Below are positions 44,077 through 55,667 of a DNA stretch of 64,000 bases, piece after piece; position 1 is the first letter of the stretch, and every line of letters starts with the position of its first letter. The stretch covers positions 2,361,501-2,425,500 of the forward strand of contig NZ_CP006992.1 of assembly GCF_001542815.1 (NCBI RefSeq). Direction: 5' to 3'. The position numbers and the translations under genes are program-made. The notes under the pieces are model-generated. The model had not been told where the DNA came from and searched no databases. It saw nothing but the letters and a program-made list of their open reading frames with translations. The DNA comes from Methylobacterium sp. AMS5. GTDB taxonomy: Bacteria > Pseudomonadota > Alphaproteobacteria > Rhizobiales > Beijerinckiaceae.

Positions 44077-44853
44077 TCAGCCGATCACCCGCAGGCCGTC
44101 GCCCGTCCGCAGCACGCCGCCGGCCAGAACCTCGGCGTAGACGCCGCAATCGGTGTGGCCGACACCCAGCATGAGCGTCTTCGGGATCGACAGATCGCGC
44201 TGGCCCGTCTGCGGATCGACATTGGTGGCCGCGCACCGCTGGGTCCGGCTCGTGATCTTCAGCCGGACGTCGCCCGCTTCCAGCACCCGGCCGACCATGT
44301 CGAGTTCGGCCCAAGGGGCCAGCCCGTCGAGATAGAGGTTGCCGCGAAAGCGCAGGGGATCGACGGGGGCGCCGACGAGATCCTCGGTCGCCGCCACGCT
44401 CGCGCGGTTGATGAGCGAGACGTAGCCGGTCGGCGAGTCGGTGAAGCGGTAGCCGGGCGGCGCCGTCAGCACCCGCGCCGCGCCGCGCAATTCCTGCGGT
44501 AGGAACCCCTTCATGAACGCGGCGAGCGCCGCGCGCCCCTCCGCCGTGCTCAGGTCCGCATCCACCGCCTGCACCCCGTTCTCCTCGACCGTCAGGCGGT
44601 GCGTGGCGTCGTCGAACCGGGTGCGTAGCCGGGCCAGCGCCTCGTTGCGCATCAGCATCAGGTAGGCGACCTTCGGCAGGTGGCGCGGCACGGTCTCGTT
44701 GAAGCCGGAGGGGCCGTTCTCGATGGCGTAGAGCCGGTCGCCCGGGAAGTAGCCGCTGGTTTCAAGCTCGGCCGTCTCCAATGCCTCGGGCGAGAGGCCT
44801 TTGACCGGATAGCGGTAGAGGGCGGCGATGCGGAGGGCGGGGCTCTGGCTCAT
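44077..44853 (-). CDS. MOSC domain protein (copy 1)
   Basis: The 258-residue protein starts AALYRYPVKGLSPEALE. The C-terminal MOSC beta-barrel carries the conserved cysteine in the SRTQRCAATNVDPQTG segment, which in MOCO sulfurase C-terminal (MOSC) proteins binds sulfur or molybdopterin. A middle motif is RASVAATEDLVG and SDSPTGY-type loops. MOSC proteins, like YiiM and the C-terminal half of sulfurases, transfer sulfur or handle molybdenum cofactor ligands. It is divergent from a second MOSC gene that starts 135 nt away. Confidence 0.85.
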   Translation of the reverse strand: MSQSPALRIAALYRYPVKGLSPEALETAELETSGYFPGDRLYAIENGPSGFNETVPRHLPKVAYLMLMRNEALARLRTRFDDATHRLTVEENGVQAVDADLSTAEGRAALAAFMKGFLPQELRGAARVLTAPPGYRFTDSPTGYVSLINRASVAATEDLVGAPVDPLRFRGNLYLDGLAPWAELDMVGRVLEAGDVRLKITSRTQRCAATNVDPQTGQRDLSIPKTLMLGVGHTDCGVYAEVLAGGVLRTGDGLRVIG

Positions 44854-44988
44854 CCCTTTTCGCTAAGGCCGGACGCGCCCAGTTTGCAACCGGGCCGGTG
44901 GGCCCTGCGCCGTCTACGGAGAATTCCGCATGGTCCGACGCGCCGGTCTCGGTCAGCCTGCCGCCTCGCGTCAGGAGGATGAGGAAAG

Positions 44989-45783
44989 ATGGCCGAGGTT
45001 ACCGCGCTCTATCGCTATCCGGTCAAGGGCCTCTCGGCCGAGCCGCTTCCGGCACTGACGCTGGCTCGCGCGTCCGGCCTCGCCTTCGACCGCGAATACG
45101 CCCTCGCGCTCGGCACCACGGCCTTCGATCCGCAGAATCCGGAGCCACTCGACAAGGGCTACTTCCTGATGCTGCGCAGCAACGAGGTGCTGGCGGCGCT
45201 CGCGACGCGGTTCGATCCCGAGACCGGTCAGCTCACGATCACGCGCGACGGCGCGACGATGCTCAGCGAGGATTTGACCCTGCCTGAGGGCCGCGAGGCG
45301 GTCGAGCTATTCTTCGAGGCCTATGTCGGCCCGGCGGCCAAGGGGCGGCCGCGCCTCGTGCGGGCGGCCGACCACAAGTTCACCGACGGCAGCGTGATCT
45401 CGCCGGCCTTCATGCGCGCGGTCTCCCTCATCAACCTCGCTTCGGTCCGCGCCCTGGAAGAGCGGACCGGCGGAGCGGTCCATCCCTTGCGATTCCGCGC
45501 CAACATCTACGTCGATGGGCTGGAGCCGTGGGCGGAGATGGATTGGGTCGGCCGGGAGGTGACGGTCGGGCGCTTGCGTCTGCGTGGGCTCGCCCGCACG
45601 CCGCGCTGCGCCGCCGTCGATGTGAATCCGGAAACGGCCCGGCGCGACACCAACCTGCCGAAGGCACTCAAGCGCAACTTTGGCCATGTCGATCTCGGCA
45701 TCTACCTCGAAGTGCTCAGCGACGGCGCCGTGGCGGTCGGCGACCGGCTGAACGTGATGCCCCAAGCCGAAGACGCCGCCTGA
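44989..45783 (+). CDS. MOSC domain protein (copy 2)
   Basis: The 264-residue protein parallels copy 1: TALYRYPVKGLSAEPLPAL near the start. The catalytic cysteine segment is ARTPRCAAVDVNPETA. The middle is divergent: MLRSNEVLAALATRF matches the LMRNEALARLRTRF of copy 1. The two are clear paralogues with head-to-head promoters. The function is inferred only from the fold. Its start at 44989 has an AGGAGGATGAGG ribosome-site region nearby. Confidence 0.85.
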   Translation: MAEVTALYRYPVKGLSAEPLPALTLARASGLAFDREYALALGTTAFDPQNPEPLDKGYFLMLRSNEVLAALATRFDPETGQLTITRDGATMLSEDLTLPEGREAVELFFEAYVGPAAKGRPRLVRAADHKFTDGSVISPAFMRAVSLINLASVRALEERTGGAVHPLRFRANIYVDGLEPWAEMDWVGREVTVGRLRLRGLARTPRCAAVDVNPETARRDTNLPKALKRNFGHVDLGIYLEVLSDGAVAVGDRLNVMPQAEDAA

Positions 45784-45854
45784 ACGGCCACGCATCGGTC
45801 GCGCAGGCTTGGTCCGAATGCCCGCCTGGGATGCGTTTTGGGCGCCCTCTCCCT

Positions 45855-45882
45855 CTTGTGTCACGTATCGGCAACACCAGAT
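45855..45882 (+). promoter_or_regulatory. Candidate heat-shock (RpoH-type) promoter of clpB
   Basis: CTTGTG (45855-45860) lies 16 nt before CCAGAT (45877-45882). This is close to the alphaproteobacterial RpoH pattern CTTG-N-CCATAT, one mismatch in the second element. It lies about 130 nt upstream of the clpB start. Confidence 0.45.
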
Positions 45883-45915
45883 CATCCCTACCGGCGGCTC
45901 TCGATAAAGCGCCGG

Positions 45916-45944
45916 TGTCCCGGTGGGGCTCACCCCGCGGGACA
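45916..45944 (+). promoter_or_regulatory. Hairpin in the clpB leader
   Basis: TGTCCCG (45916-45922) and CGGGACA (45938-45944) pair, with an inner GGGG/CCCC stem and CTCA loop. It is 68 nt before the clpB ATG. It could be a terminator-like stem for the MOSC gene or a structured 5' leader; no U-rich tail follows. Confidence 0.45.
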
Positions 45945-46011
45945 ACGCATCGGAGGCTCCGTGCCGCGAAAAGGGGGCGGAAGATCTTCGATCCGGGGAA
46001 GGGCAACACGC

Positions 46012-48636
<2,625 letters not shown>

Positions 48637-48746
48637 TCCGGTCCACGACAGGCCCTGGCGCGGGAGACCGCGCCGGGGCAACCTCGGCCGGGGCCGTTCC
48701 GGAGCGATCCGAAGCGCCCGCGTCGACCGGCCGGCACGGAGTCTCG

Positions 48747-49094
48747 ATGAGGCGGATCGCTGTCGCGCTCACGCTCTGGACCGCATCGGCGCAGGCGGGC
48801 TCCGCCGACGATCCGGCCGCCTTGCGGTCGATCGCCGCCGAGGCCGCGCGCATCACCGCGCTCAAGAACCGTTGCCCGGCGCATGTCGGCATCGATGTCG
48901 GCGTCACCGAAACGCTGCAGGGTACCGTTTTGATGCACGGCATCCGGCAGGCGGGGAAGGAGCCCTTCATGCGGATCGTGAAGGCCGAGCAGGCCCGGAT
49001 CCGCACCGAGATCGAGACGACGGGGGTCGCCGCGTGGTGCCGCGGTCAGAAGTCGCTTCTCGAACGTCCGTATCCGGACGTGTTCCGCCCCTGA
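48747..49094 (+). CDS. Small exported hypothetical protein
   Basis: The 115-residue product has a signal peptide (MRRIAVALTLWTASAQA). The mature domain is helical with two cysteines (LKNRCPAHVG and AAWCRGQKS), consistent with a periplasmic disulfide protein. The RPYPDVFRP end is distinctive. It lies 110 nt after clpB. No family is recognised. Confidence 0.68.
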   Translation: MRRIAVALTLWTASAQAGSADDPAALRSIAAEAARITALKNRCPAHVGIDVGVTETLQGTVLMHGIRQAGKEPFMRIVKAEQARIRTEIETTGVAAWCRGQKSLLERPYPDVFRP

Positions 49095-49153
49095 CAATCG
49101 GGGCAGGACGCCCTCGTCTTGCGTTGCAGCGAATTCCCATCGACAACGAGCGG

Positions 49154-49831
49154 ATGACCGCCGAGACGATCACCTACGCCATCGGCGACATCCACGGCTG
49201 CGCCGACCTGCTCGACCGCCTGCTCGAACGCATCGAGGCCCATGCGTCGGGGCGAGCCAGGAAGCTCGTCTTCCTCGGCGACTACATCGATCGCGGTCCC
49301 GACAGCGCACGGGTGATCGAGACCCTGCGCCGCCTGCAATGGCGCGAGCCGGAGGACGTGGTCTGCCTGATGGGCAACCACGAGGAGATGCTGCTCAAAA
49401 GCCTGCGCGAGCCCGGCGCCCTCGACCACTGGGTCTATAACGGCGGGGCCGAGACGCTGGCCTCGTTCGACGTTTCGGGACCCGAGGAGCTGTCCGGCGA
49501 GGTGCTCGACTGGATCGAGGCCCTGCCGACCCTGCACGAGGATGCGCAGCGCTGGTACGTCCATGCCGGCTTCCGTCCGGAATCCGCGGTGCCTGACCCC
49601 GACCCGCACAACCGGCTCTGGATCCGCGAGCCGTTCCTCTCCGAGGACCACGATTTCGGCCGCCACGTCGTCCACGGCCACACACCGCAGACCCGCGGCG
49701 GGCCGGACTGCCGCCGGTTCCGCACCAATCTCGATACCGGGGCGGTCTTCGGCAACGCGCTGACGGCGGGGGTGTTTTCGGACGGGCAGGGGCCGGCGGT
49801 GGAATTCCTGCGGGTGCCGGCCCAGGCTTGA
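49154..49831 (+). CDS. Metallophosphoesterase (serine/threonine phosphatase-like)
   Basis: The 225-residue protein carries the calcineurin-like motifs GDIHG (about 10-14), GDYIDRG and GNHE. A later VVHGHTPQ motif completes the metal site. The layout is that of PP2A-like bacterial serine/threonine phosphatases (PrpA/B type) or related symmetrical diadenosine tetraphosphate hydrolases; the latter have a similar motif set. The start at 49154 is chosen. The natural substrate is not evident. Confidence 0.88.
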   Translation: MTAETITYAIGDIHGCADLLDRLLERIEAHASGRARKLVFLGDYIDRGPDSARVIETLRRLQWREPEDVVCLMGNHEEMLLKSLREPGALDHWVYNGGAETLASFDVSGPEELSGEVLDWIEALPTLHEDAQRWYVHAGFRPESAVPDPDPHNRLWIREPFLSEDHDFGRHVVHGHTPQTRGGPDCRRFRTNLDTGAVFGNALTAGVFSDGQGPAVEFLRVPAQA

Positions 49832-50002
49832 CCGTCGGAACCGACTCGCCCTAGCTTCGCGTCGTTGGCCCCGTGCGGCCCGCCGCTCGCACCCCTCGGG
49901 GAACGGTGAATGCACGGCCGATTCTCGGATCGACCCCTTGTTTGGGCCGCCTGTCAGCAACGCGAGCACTGACGCCGAACGCGCCCAAGCGAAGGCTCGA
50001 CC

Positions 50003-50734
50003 ATGCTCGATATAGCGAACGCCAAGTCGATGGCCAGGACGCTACGGACCTCCCTGTCCGAGCGCCGCATCGATCTACCCCACAGTGCCTGCCTCGAACT
50101 CGTCGCCCGCCAATTCGGATTTTCGGACTGGAACGTCCTGTCCGCTCGTCTGGAGAAGCCAGTGGGGCCGGGAAAGGCGCCGCTGACGCTGCCGAAGGAT
50201 TGGTATGTCGTCGGCTCCGTCAGCGACACCACGCACCGCCTCGGCCTCGATCCCGATCGGCCCGGCGCCGCTTTGATCGAGAGCATCGTCGCGCGCGGCC
50301 AGGGCTATGATCTGACCGGGCTGATCGCCGTGCTCATGCAGAGCATCGGCGCGCAGGACTTCCTCGGCCAGCGCCTGAGACTGACGGCTGAGCTGAAAGT
50401 CGAAGACGCCGATGGTGCCACGTTGTGGATGCGCGTCGATGGATACGAGCGGCGCGGGCTCAGCTTCGACAACATGATGGAGCGGCAGACCGACGGGCCG
50501 CTCAAGGGAACGACGGACTGGACGCGCCGCAGCATCGTCCTCGACGTGACGGAACAGGCCGCCAGTCTCCATTACGGGTTCTTCCTCAAGGGCTACGGGC
50601 GAGCTTGGGTGCGGAAGGTCCGGATCGAGACGGTCGGGAAGGAGATTCCGCTGACGACGACCCGGCTCGGTGAGACCCGGAACGTGAACGAGATGCCCCG
50701 ACGTCCGGCCAATCTCGATTTCTGTGAGCGCTGA
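50003..50734 (+). CDS. Glyoxalase-superfamily N-domain protein with galactose-binding-like C-domain
   Basis: The 243-residue protein begins with the conserved LDIANAKSMARTLRTSLSERR and LPHSACLELVARQFGFSDWNVLSAR segment seen in glyoxalase superfamily proteins. The C-terminal half has WMRVDGYERRGLSFDNMMER and GTTDWTRRSIVLDVTEQAASLHYGFFLKGYGRAWV, a jelly-roll pattern like that of galactose-binding domains. There is no signal peptide. This two-domain combination is not a standard enzyme family, and function is unknown. It stands alone between the phosphatase and the transporter genes. Confidence 0.7.
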   Translation: MLDIANAKSMARTLRTSLSERRIDLPHSACLELVARQFGFSDWNVLSARLEKPVGPGKAPLTLPKDWYVVGSVSDTTHRLGLDPDRPGAALIESIVARGQGYDLTGLIAVLMQSIGAQDFLGQRLRLTAELKVEDADGATLWMRVDGYERRGLSFDNMMERQTDGPLKGTTDWTRRSIVLDVTEQAASLHYGFFLKGYGRAWVRKVRIETVGKEIPLTTTRLGETRNVNEMPRRPANLDFCER

Positions 50735-50830
50735 GGTTTCGTCACCGGACCGGCTTGAACCCGGCGTCGGCTCCCTCTCTAACAGGGCCTAACCGCGGCC
50801 GTTCGCGCCGCGGATGAGGAGCCGACGCCG

Positions 50831-52270
50831 ATGGATGCGCCCGCAGAGCCCCGCAAGCGGACCGAGGAGCGGGCCATGGCCCGCCTCGCACTCCGCTTCA
50901 CCGATTGGGCGGAGAAGTGGTTTCCCGACGCCTTCGTGTTCGTGGCCCTCGCCGTCGTCATCGTGGCGTCGGCGGCGCTCATCAACGGCGCGCCGGTCCA
51001 GGCAGTGTCGAAGAGTTTCGGCGACGGGTTCTGGACCCTGATTCCCTTCACCATGCAGATGGTCTTCGTCACCATCGGCGGCTACGTGGTGGCGACCTCC
51101 GCCCCGATGCAGGCCCTGATCGACCGGATGGCGCTGGTGCCCAAGACCGGCCGCGGCGCCATCGGATACGTGGCGCTCGCCACCATGCTCTCCTCGCTCC
51201 TGAGCTGGGGGCTGAGCCTGATCTTCGGCGGCCTGCTCGCCCGCGCGCTCGCCCGCCGCACCGACTTGCGGATGGATTACCGCGCGGCGGGCGCCGCTGC
51301 CTATCTCGGCCTCGGCGCGACCTGGGCGATGGGCCTGTCCTCGTCTGCGGCGCAGCTTCAGGCCAACCCGAAAAGCCTGCCGCCGGGCCTCTTGCCGATC
51401 ACCGGCGTGATCCCGTTCAGCGAGACGATCTTCCTGTGGCAGTCGATCCTGATCGCCGCCATCCTCGTGGCGATGTCGGCCATCATCGCGTTCGCCTCCG
51501 CGCCGGGCCGTGAGACGGCGGTGACGGCGCAGGATCTCGGCGTCGATGTCTCCAAGCAGGAGGACAGCGTCGCCCCGCCCAAGCAGCCCGGCGAGTGGCT
51601 GGAGCACGCTCCCGTCCTGACGATCCTCATCGGCCTGCTGGCGGCGGGCTGGTTGATCCAGGAGTTCGCGCGCCAGGATTGGATGATCGCGATCTCCAAC
51701 CTCAATACCTACAACTTCCTGTTCCTGATGGCCGGCCTCGTGCTGCACTGGCGGCCCAGGCACTTCCTGGCCGCACTCTCCAAGGCAGTCCCGGCCACCG
51801 CCGGCATCCTGATCCAGTTCCCGTTCTACGCCGCCATCGCCGCGATCCTGACGGGCGCCAAGAACGCCGCCGGCCACAGCCTTTCGGACGTCATCGCCCA
51901 CGCCTTCGTGGCGATGAACACGCAAGGCTCGTTCCCGCTCGCCATGGGCGTCTACTCGGCCCTGCTCGGCTTCTTCATCCCCTCGGGCGGCGGCAAGTGG
52001 CTTCTTGAAGCCCCTTACGTGATGCAGGCGGCCAACGAGCTGAAGGTGCATCTCGGCTGGGCGGTGCAGGTCTACAATGCGGCCGAGGCCCTGCCGAACC
52101 TCATCAATCCGTTCTTCATGCTGCCGCTGCTCGGCATCCTCGGCCTGAAGGCCCGCGACATCGTCGGCTTCAGCTTCCTCCAGCTCATCGTCCACCTGCC
52201 GGTGGTGCTGTTCCTGCTCTGGGCGCTGGCCTTCACGCTGGAATACCACCCGCCGGTCCTGCCGGGGTGA
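50831..52270 (+). CDS. Short-chain fatty acid transporter, AtoE family
   Basis: The 479-residue membrane protein has about 11-13 hydrophobic helices. The family pattern is visible in GYVVATSAPMQALIDRMALVPKTGRGAI, the SSLLSWGLSLIFGGLLARALAR segment and FIPSGGGKWLLEAPYVMQAAN. AtoE/TIGR00366 carriers import short-chain fatty acids such as butyrate or acetoacetate. The start at 50831 precedes the first helix by a basic leader. Substrate specificity is inferred. Confidence 0.88.
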   Translation: MDAPAEPRKRTEERAMARLALRFTDWAEKWFPDAFVFVALAVVIVASAALINGAPVQAVSKSFGDGFWTLIPFTMQMVFVTIGGYVVATSAPMQALIDRMALVPKTGRGAIGYVALATMLSSLLSWGLSLIFGGLLARALARRTDLRMDYRAAGAAAYLGLGATWAMGLSSSAAQLQANPKSLPPGLLPITGVIPFSETIFLWQSILIAAILVAMSAIIAFASAPGRETAVTAQDLGVDVSKQEDSVAPPKQPGEWLEHAPVLTILIGLLAAGWLIQEFARQDWMIAISNLNTYNFLFLMAGLVLHWRPRHFLAALSKAVPATAGILIQFPFYAAIAAILTGAKNAAGHSLSDVIAHAFVAMNTQGSFPLAMGVYSALLGFFIPSGGGKWLLEAPYVMQAANELKVHLGWAVQVYNAAEALPNLINPFFMLPLLGILGLKARDIVGFSFLQLIVHLPVVLFLLWALAFTLEYHPPVLPG

Positions 52271-52279
52271 TGCGGGCTC

Positions 52280-52305
52280 CGGGCGGTCCCGCTATGGGCC
52301 GCCCG
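52280..52305 (+). terminator. Hairpin after the AtoE-family gene
   Basis: CGGGCGG (52280-52286) pairs with CCGCCCG (52299-52305), with an inner CCC/GGG, around a GCTAT loop. There is no T run, so this is a possible terminator rather than a strong one. Confidence 0.5.
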
Positions 52306-52379
52306 TCACGACTGGGGCGTAGCCCCGGGCGCTGACAGGCAGGCGTAATACGGGGTCCGGTCGATCGGCCCGGTTCCCC

Positions 52380-52473
52380 CCGTCATCGCGAGCCACCGCG
52401 AAGCGAATCAGGGCTCCGCCCTGTTCGGAGAAGTCGCGCCCTGGATCGCTGACGCCTCGCCTCGCGATGACGG
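52380..52473. repeat. Inverted repeat (CCGTCATCGCGAG type)
   Basis: CCGTCATCGCGAG (52380-52392) and CTCGCGATGACGG (52461-52473) are perfect 13-bp inverted arms with a 68-nt interior that contains CACCGCGAAGCGAATCAGG. Repeats of this CGTCATCGCGAGC...GCGATGACG type are common in alphaproteobacteria and often annotated as interspersed palindromes. Only one copy is seen here. Confidence 0.65.
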
Positions 52474-52535
52474 AGAAGGGCACGAGACCGGAGCGAACGA
52501 CCGGATGCCGTATGAGATGCCGACGGGGCAAGCTC

Positions 52536-52907
52536 TCAGCGCCGCGCCGGCACCAGCATCGCGACCGCCGCGAGCAGCCAGCCGGCCATCAGCACGACGC
52601 CGCCGCTGGGTGCTGCCATCGGAAAGAGCGGTGTGCCCGTCAGCGCCCGCAGGGCGAGATCGCCCGAGAACAGCGCGAGGCCGATGAGCAGCGCCGCCGC
52701 CGCGAGGCGGGCGAGGCCGCCGCGGACGAAGCCGGTCGCGGCGAGGACCGTGAGTGCCAGCACGGCGGGGGCGTGGAACATCAGGAATTGTGCGGCGGTC
52801 TTCAGCGTCTCGCCGCCGCTGGTATGGGCTGCGGCGGCACTCGCCGCGACGCCGAGCCCGCCGGCCAGCGCCGCGAGCGCGGCAAGAAGGCGGTCGAGGC
52901 CGGTCAC
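52536..52907 (-). CDS. DUF423 membrane protein
   Basis: The 123-residue protein has four hydrophobic helices (about 4-26, 45-58, 65-85 and 98-120). The DUF423 pattern is [32 protein letters not shown] and [13 protein letters not shown]. Members are small membrane proteins of unknown role. It starts with GTG, overlapping the engB stop by 4 nt, so it is translationally coupled to engB. Confidence 0.9.
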   Translation of the reverse strand: MTGLDRLLAALAALAGGLGVAASAAAAHTSGGETLKTAAQFLMFHAPAVLALTVLAATGFVRGGLARLAAAALLIGLALFSGDLALRALTGTPLFPMAAPSGGVVLMAGWLLAAVAMLVPARR

Positions 52908-53563
52908 GCGCCGCGCTCCTGCAGCAGCCGGGCGATGCTGGCGCGCAGTTCCGCCACGCCGCGGTCGTCGCGGCTCGAGGTCAGCAGCACTTCGGGATAG
53001 GCCGCCGGGCGCTTGGCCAGCGCGGCATGGATGCCGGCGATGCGCCGGTCGATCTCGGCCTTTTTCAGCGCGTCGCCCTTCGTCAGCACGATCTGATAGG
53101 AGACCGCAGCCTTGTCGAGCCCGTCGAGCAGATCGGTGTCGATCTCCTTGAGGCCGTGCCGGGAATCGATCAGCAGGTAGACGCGCGCGAGGTTCGACCG
53201 GCCCTTGAGGTAGGCGTGAATCAGCTTGGTCCAGGCCTCGACCTTGGCTTTTTCCACCGCTGCGTAACCGTAGCCCGGCATGTCGACGAGGGTCAGGCGC
53301 TCGCCGATCCGGAAGAAGTTGAGCTGCTGGGTGCGCCCCGGCGTGTGCGAGGTCCGCGCGAGGGTGTTGCGCCCGGTCAGGGCGTTGACGAGGCTCGACT
53401 TGCCGACATTGGAGCGGCCGGCAAAGGCAATCTCGACACCCTCCATCGGCGGCAACGCCCCGAGGGCCGGGGCGGCGGTGGCGAAGTCCGCGCTACCGGC
53501 AAACAGCAGGCGGCCGGCTTCGAGCAGTTCGGGGGAGGGGGCGTCTGTGGCGTCGTCGGTCAT
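52904..53563 (-). CDS. engB: Ribosome biogenesis GTPase EngB (YsxC/YihA)
   Basis: The 219-residue protein has the P-loop [14 protein letters not shown], the DMPGYG Walker B-like G3 and the G4 segment LTKGD. It is an essential GTPase for assembly of the large ribosomal subunit. A start at 53563 (MTDDATD) is chosen; a longer in-frame start extends into family A repeat copy 4 and is an artefact. The gene is preceded by the repeat and by yidC on the same strand. Downstream it overlaps DUF423 by 4 nt. Confidence 0.95.
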   Translation of the reverse strand: MTDDATDAPSPELLEAGRLLFAGSADFATAAPALGALPPMEGVEIAFAGRSNVGKSSLVNALTGRNTLARTSHTPGRTQQLNFFRIGERLTLVDMPGYGYAAVEKAKVEAWTKLIHAYLKGRSNLARVYLLIDSRHGLKEIDTDLLDGLDKAAVSYQIVLTKGDALKKAEIDRRIAGIHAALAKRPAAYPEVLLTSSRDDRGVAELRASIARLLQERGA

Positions 53564-53671
53564 GGGGCTGCGCGCTTCTTCCCCCCTTGCGGGCAAGGGG
53601 AGGGATGGGGGGATGCCGGCCGATGCTCGGCGGCGCATTCCGCGCCACCCCGCCGCCGACCTCCTCCCCGC

Positions 53672-53770
53672 TAGAGCATCGTCCCGAAAGGAGGTGGTCG
53701 GCTTTCGGATGAAGATGATGCAAAACAATAGTTTAGGGCATCGTCTCGGATCAAGCGTCCAGGACGATGC
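53672..53770 (+). repeat. Palindromic repeat family A, copy 4
   Basis: Complete copy with both modules: TAGAGCATCGTCCCGAAAGG through GATGATGC, then GCATCGTCTCGGATCAAGCG through GGACGATGC. It lies between yidC and engB, in neither gene. Confidence 0.85.
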
Positions 53771-53816
53771 CCTTGGGGGAGATCGGCGCTCGGCGGTCGA
53801 GCGTCAGCCTTCGATA

Positions 53817-55667
53817 TCAGCCCTTGGCCGCGGCGCTCTTGTTGCCGCGTTTGAACATGCCCTTGAGGTTGTCCCACAACTCCACCTTCACGCCGTTGCG
53901 GCGCATGATGACGTATTGCTGGATGACCGAGAGGGTGTTGTTCCAGGCCCAGTAGATCACGAGGCCGGCGGGGAACGAGCCGAGCATGAAGGTGAACACG
54001 ATCGGCATGAAGGCGAAGACCTGCGCCTGGACCGGGTCCGGCGGCGCGGGATTCATCTTCATCTGGATGAACATCGTGATGCCCATGATGATCGGCCACA
54101 CGCCCAGATGGATCGGGATATACTCGGGCGGCGTGAACGGAAGCAGGCCGAACAGGTTGACGATGCTCGTCGGATCGGGCGCGGCGAGGTCCTGAATCCA
54201 TCCGAAGAACGGCGCGTGCCGCATCTCGATGGTGATGAACAGCACCTTGTAGAGCGCGAAGAAGACCGGGATCTGGATCAGCACCGGCCAGCAGCCGGCG
54301 ACCGGATTGATCTTCTCCTTCTTGTACAGCTCCATCATCGCCTGCTGCTGCTTCGTCCGGTCGTCCTTGTAGCGCTCCCGGATGGAGGTCATCTCCGGCT
54401 GCACGGCCTTCATCTTGGCCATGGAGACGTAGGAGCGGTTGGCGATCGGCAGGAAGAACAGCTTCAGGATCAGCGTCACGAGCAGGATCGAGACACCGAA
54501 ATTGCCAATGAGGTGGAAGAAGAAGTCGAGCGCCCGGAACATCGGCTTGGTCAGGAACCAGAACCAGCCCCAGTCGATCATCAGGTCGAATTGCTTGATG
54601 CCGAACTCGCGTTCGTAGGCGTTGATCTGGTTGACCTCCTTGGCGCCCGCGAACAGGCGCTGCGTCGTCACGGACGACGCGTTCGGCGCTACCGTGACGG
54701 CGTCGCCGCGCACGGAGGTCTGGTAGATCTTGGTCGCGCCGTCGGTGCGCTCGGTGAAGGCGCCGGTGAAGGGCTTGTCCTGCTCCGGGATCGCGGCGGC
54801 GGCCCAGTACTTGTCGGTGATGCCGACCCAGCCGCCGGTCACGTTCGTCCAGGCCTTGCCCAGCGTGGCGGCTCCGCCATAGGCCGGCTCCTTGCCGACC
54901 TTGTCGTAGGTGTATTCCTGCAGGCCGTCGTTGCCGAGCACGCCGATCAGGCCTTCGTGCAGGACGTAATAGCCCTGGGTCTGCGGCTTACCCCAGCGCG
55001 AGACGAGGCTGTAGGGATAGAGCGTCACCGGGTTGGCCGAGGTGTTCTCCACCTCGTCGCGCACGGTGAACATGAACTTGTCGTCCACGGCGACGATGCG
55101 CTTGAAGACGAGTCCCTGACCGTTCTCCCAGGTCAGCGTCAGCGGCCGGCCGGGCGCCAGCAGATCGCCGTCCGCCTTCCAGAGGGTGTCGGCGTTGGGA
55201 AGCGGGCCCGCATTGGCGCCGACCCAGCCGAACTCGGCATAGTACGGGTTGGCGCTGCCGGTGGGCGAGAGCAGCACGATGCGCGGGCTCTCGTCGCTGA
55301 CGGTCTCATGGTAGTTCTTCAGGCTCACGTCGTCGATGCGCGCGCCCTTGAGGCCGATCGAGCCGTAGAGGGCCGGCGTGTCGATGCGAACGCGCGCGGA
55401 ACGGGCCAGCGCGTCCTCGCGGGACACGGGCCCCTGCGCCGCGGCACCCGGCAGGGTGCCGGGAGCGGGCGCGTTGGGGCTGCCCTCGCGCGGACTCGGC
55501 GACGGGATGCCGTCGGCCGTCTGCGGTGCGCCCGTCTGAGCGGTCTGGCTCTGCGCCGCCTGTCGCTGCCGCTCGCTGGCCGGCCCGGTGACGAAATAAT
55601 GCCAGCCAAGCAGGACCACCAGCGACAAGGCGATGGCGACGAACATGTTCGTCTTGTCGTTACCCAT
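53817..55667 (-). CDS. yidC: Membrane protein insertase YidC
   Basis: The 616-residue protein has an N-terminal anchor helix (about 8-24). A large periplasmic beta-supersandwich domain follows, then the C-terminal Oxa1-like insertase core of five helices. The last contains [30 protein letters not shown] and a cytoplasmic loop, then [20 protein letters not shown]. It inserts proteins into the inner membrane. The start at 55667 overlaps rnpA by 8 nt. It belongs to the rpmH-rnpA-yidC-engB unit. Confidence 0.97.
   Translation of the reverse strand: MGNDKTNMFVAIALSLVVLLGWHYFVTGPASERQRQAAQSQTAQTGAPQTADGIPSPSPREGSPNAPAPGTLPGAAAQGPVSREDALARSARVRIDTPALYGSIGLKGARIDDVSLKNYHETVSDESPRIVLLSPTGSANPYYAEFGWVGANAGPLPNADTLWKADGDLLAPGRPLTLTWENGQGLVFKRIVAVDDKFMFTVRDEVENTSANPVTLYPYSLVSRWGKPQTQGYYVLHEGLIGVLGNDGLQEYTYDKVGKEPAYGGAATLGKAWTNVTGGWVGITDKYWAAAAIPEQDKPFTGAFTERTDGATKIYQTSVRGDAVTVAPNASSVTTQRLFAGAKEVNQINAYEREFGIKQFDLMIDWGWFWFLTKPMFRALDFFFHLIGNFGVSILLVTLILKLFFLPIANRSYVSMAKMKAVQPEMTSIRERYKDDRTKQQQAMMELYKKEKINPVAGCWPVLIQIPVFFALYKVLFITIEMRHAPFFGWIQDLAAPDPTSIVNLFGLLPFTPPEYIPIHLGVWPIIMGITMFIQMKMNPAPPDPVQAQVFAFMPIVFTFMLGSFPAGLVIYWAWNNTLSVIQQYVIMRRNGVKVELWDNLKGMFKRGNKSAAAKG

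Noticed and set aside
53564..53728. Longer engB start within the repeat
   Set aside because: The extra N-terminus translates repeat family A sequence, is not conserved in the family and lacks a ribosome site; the ATG at 53563 gives the expected protein.
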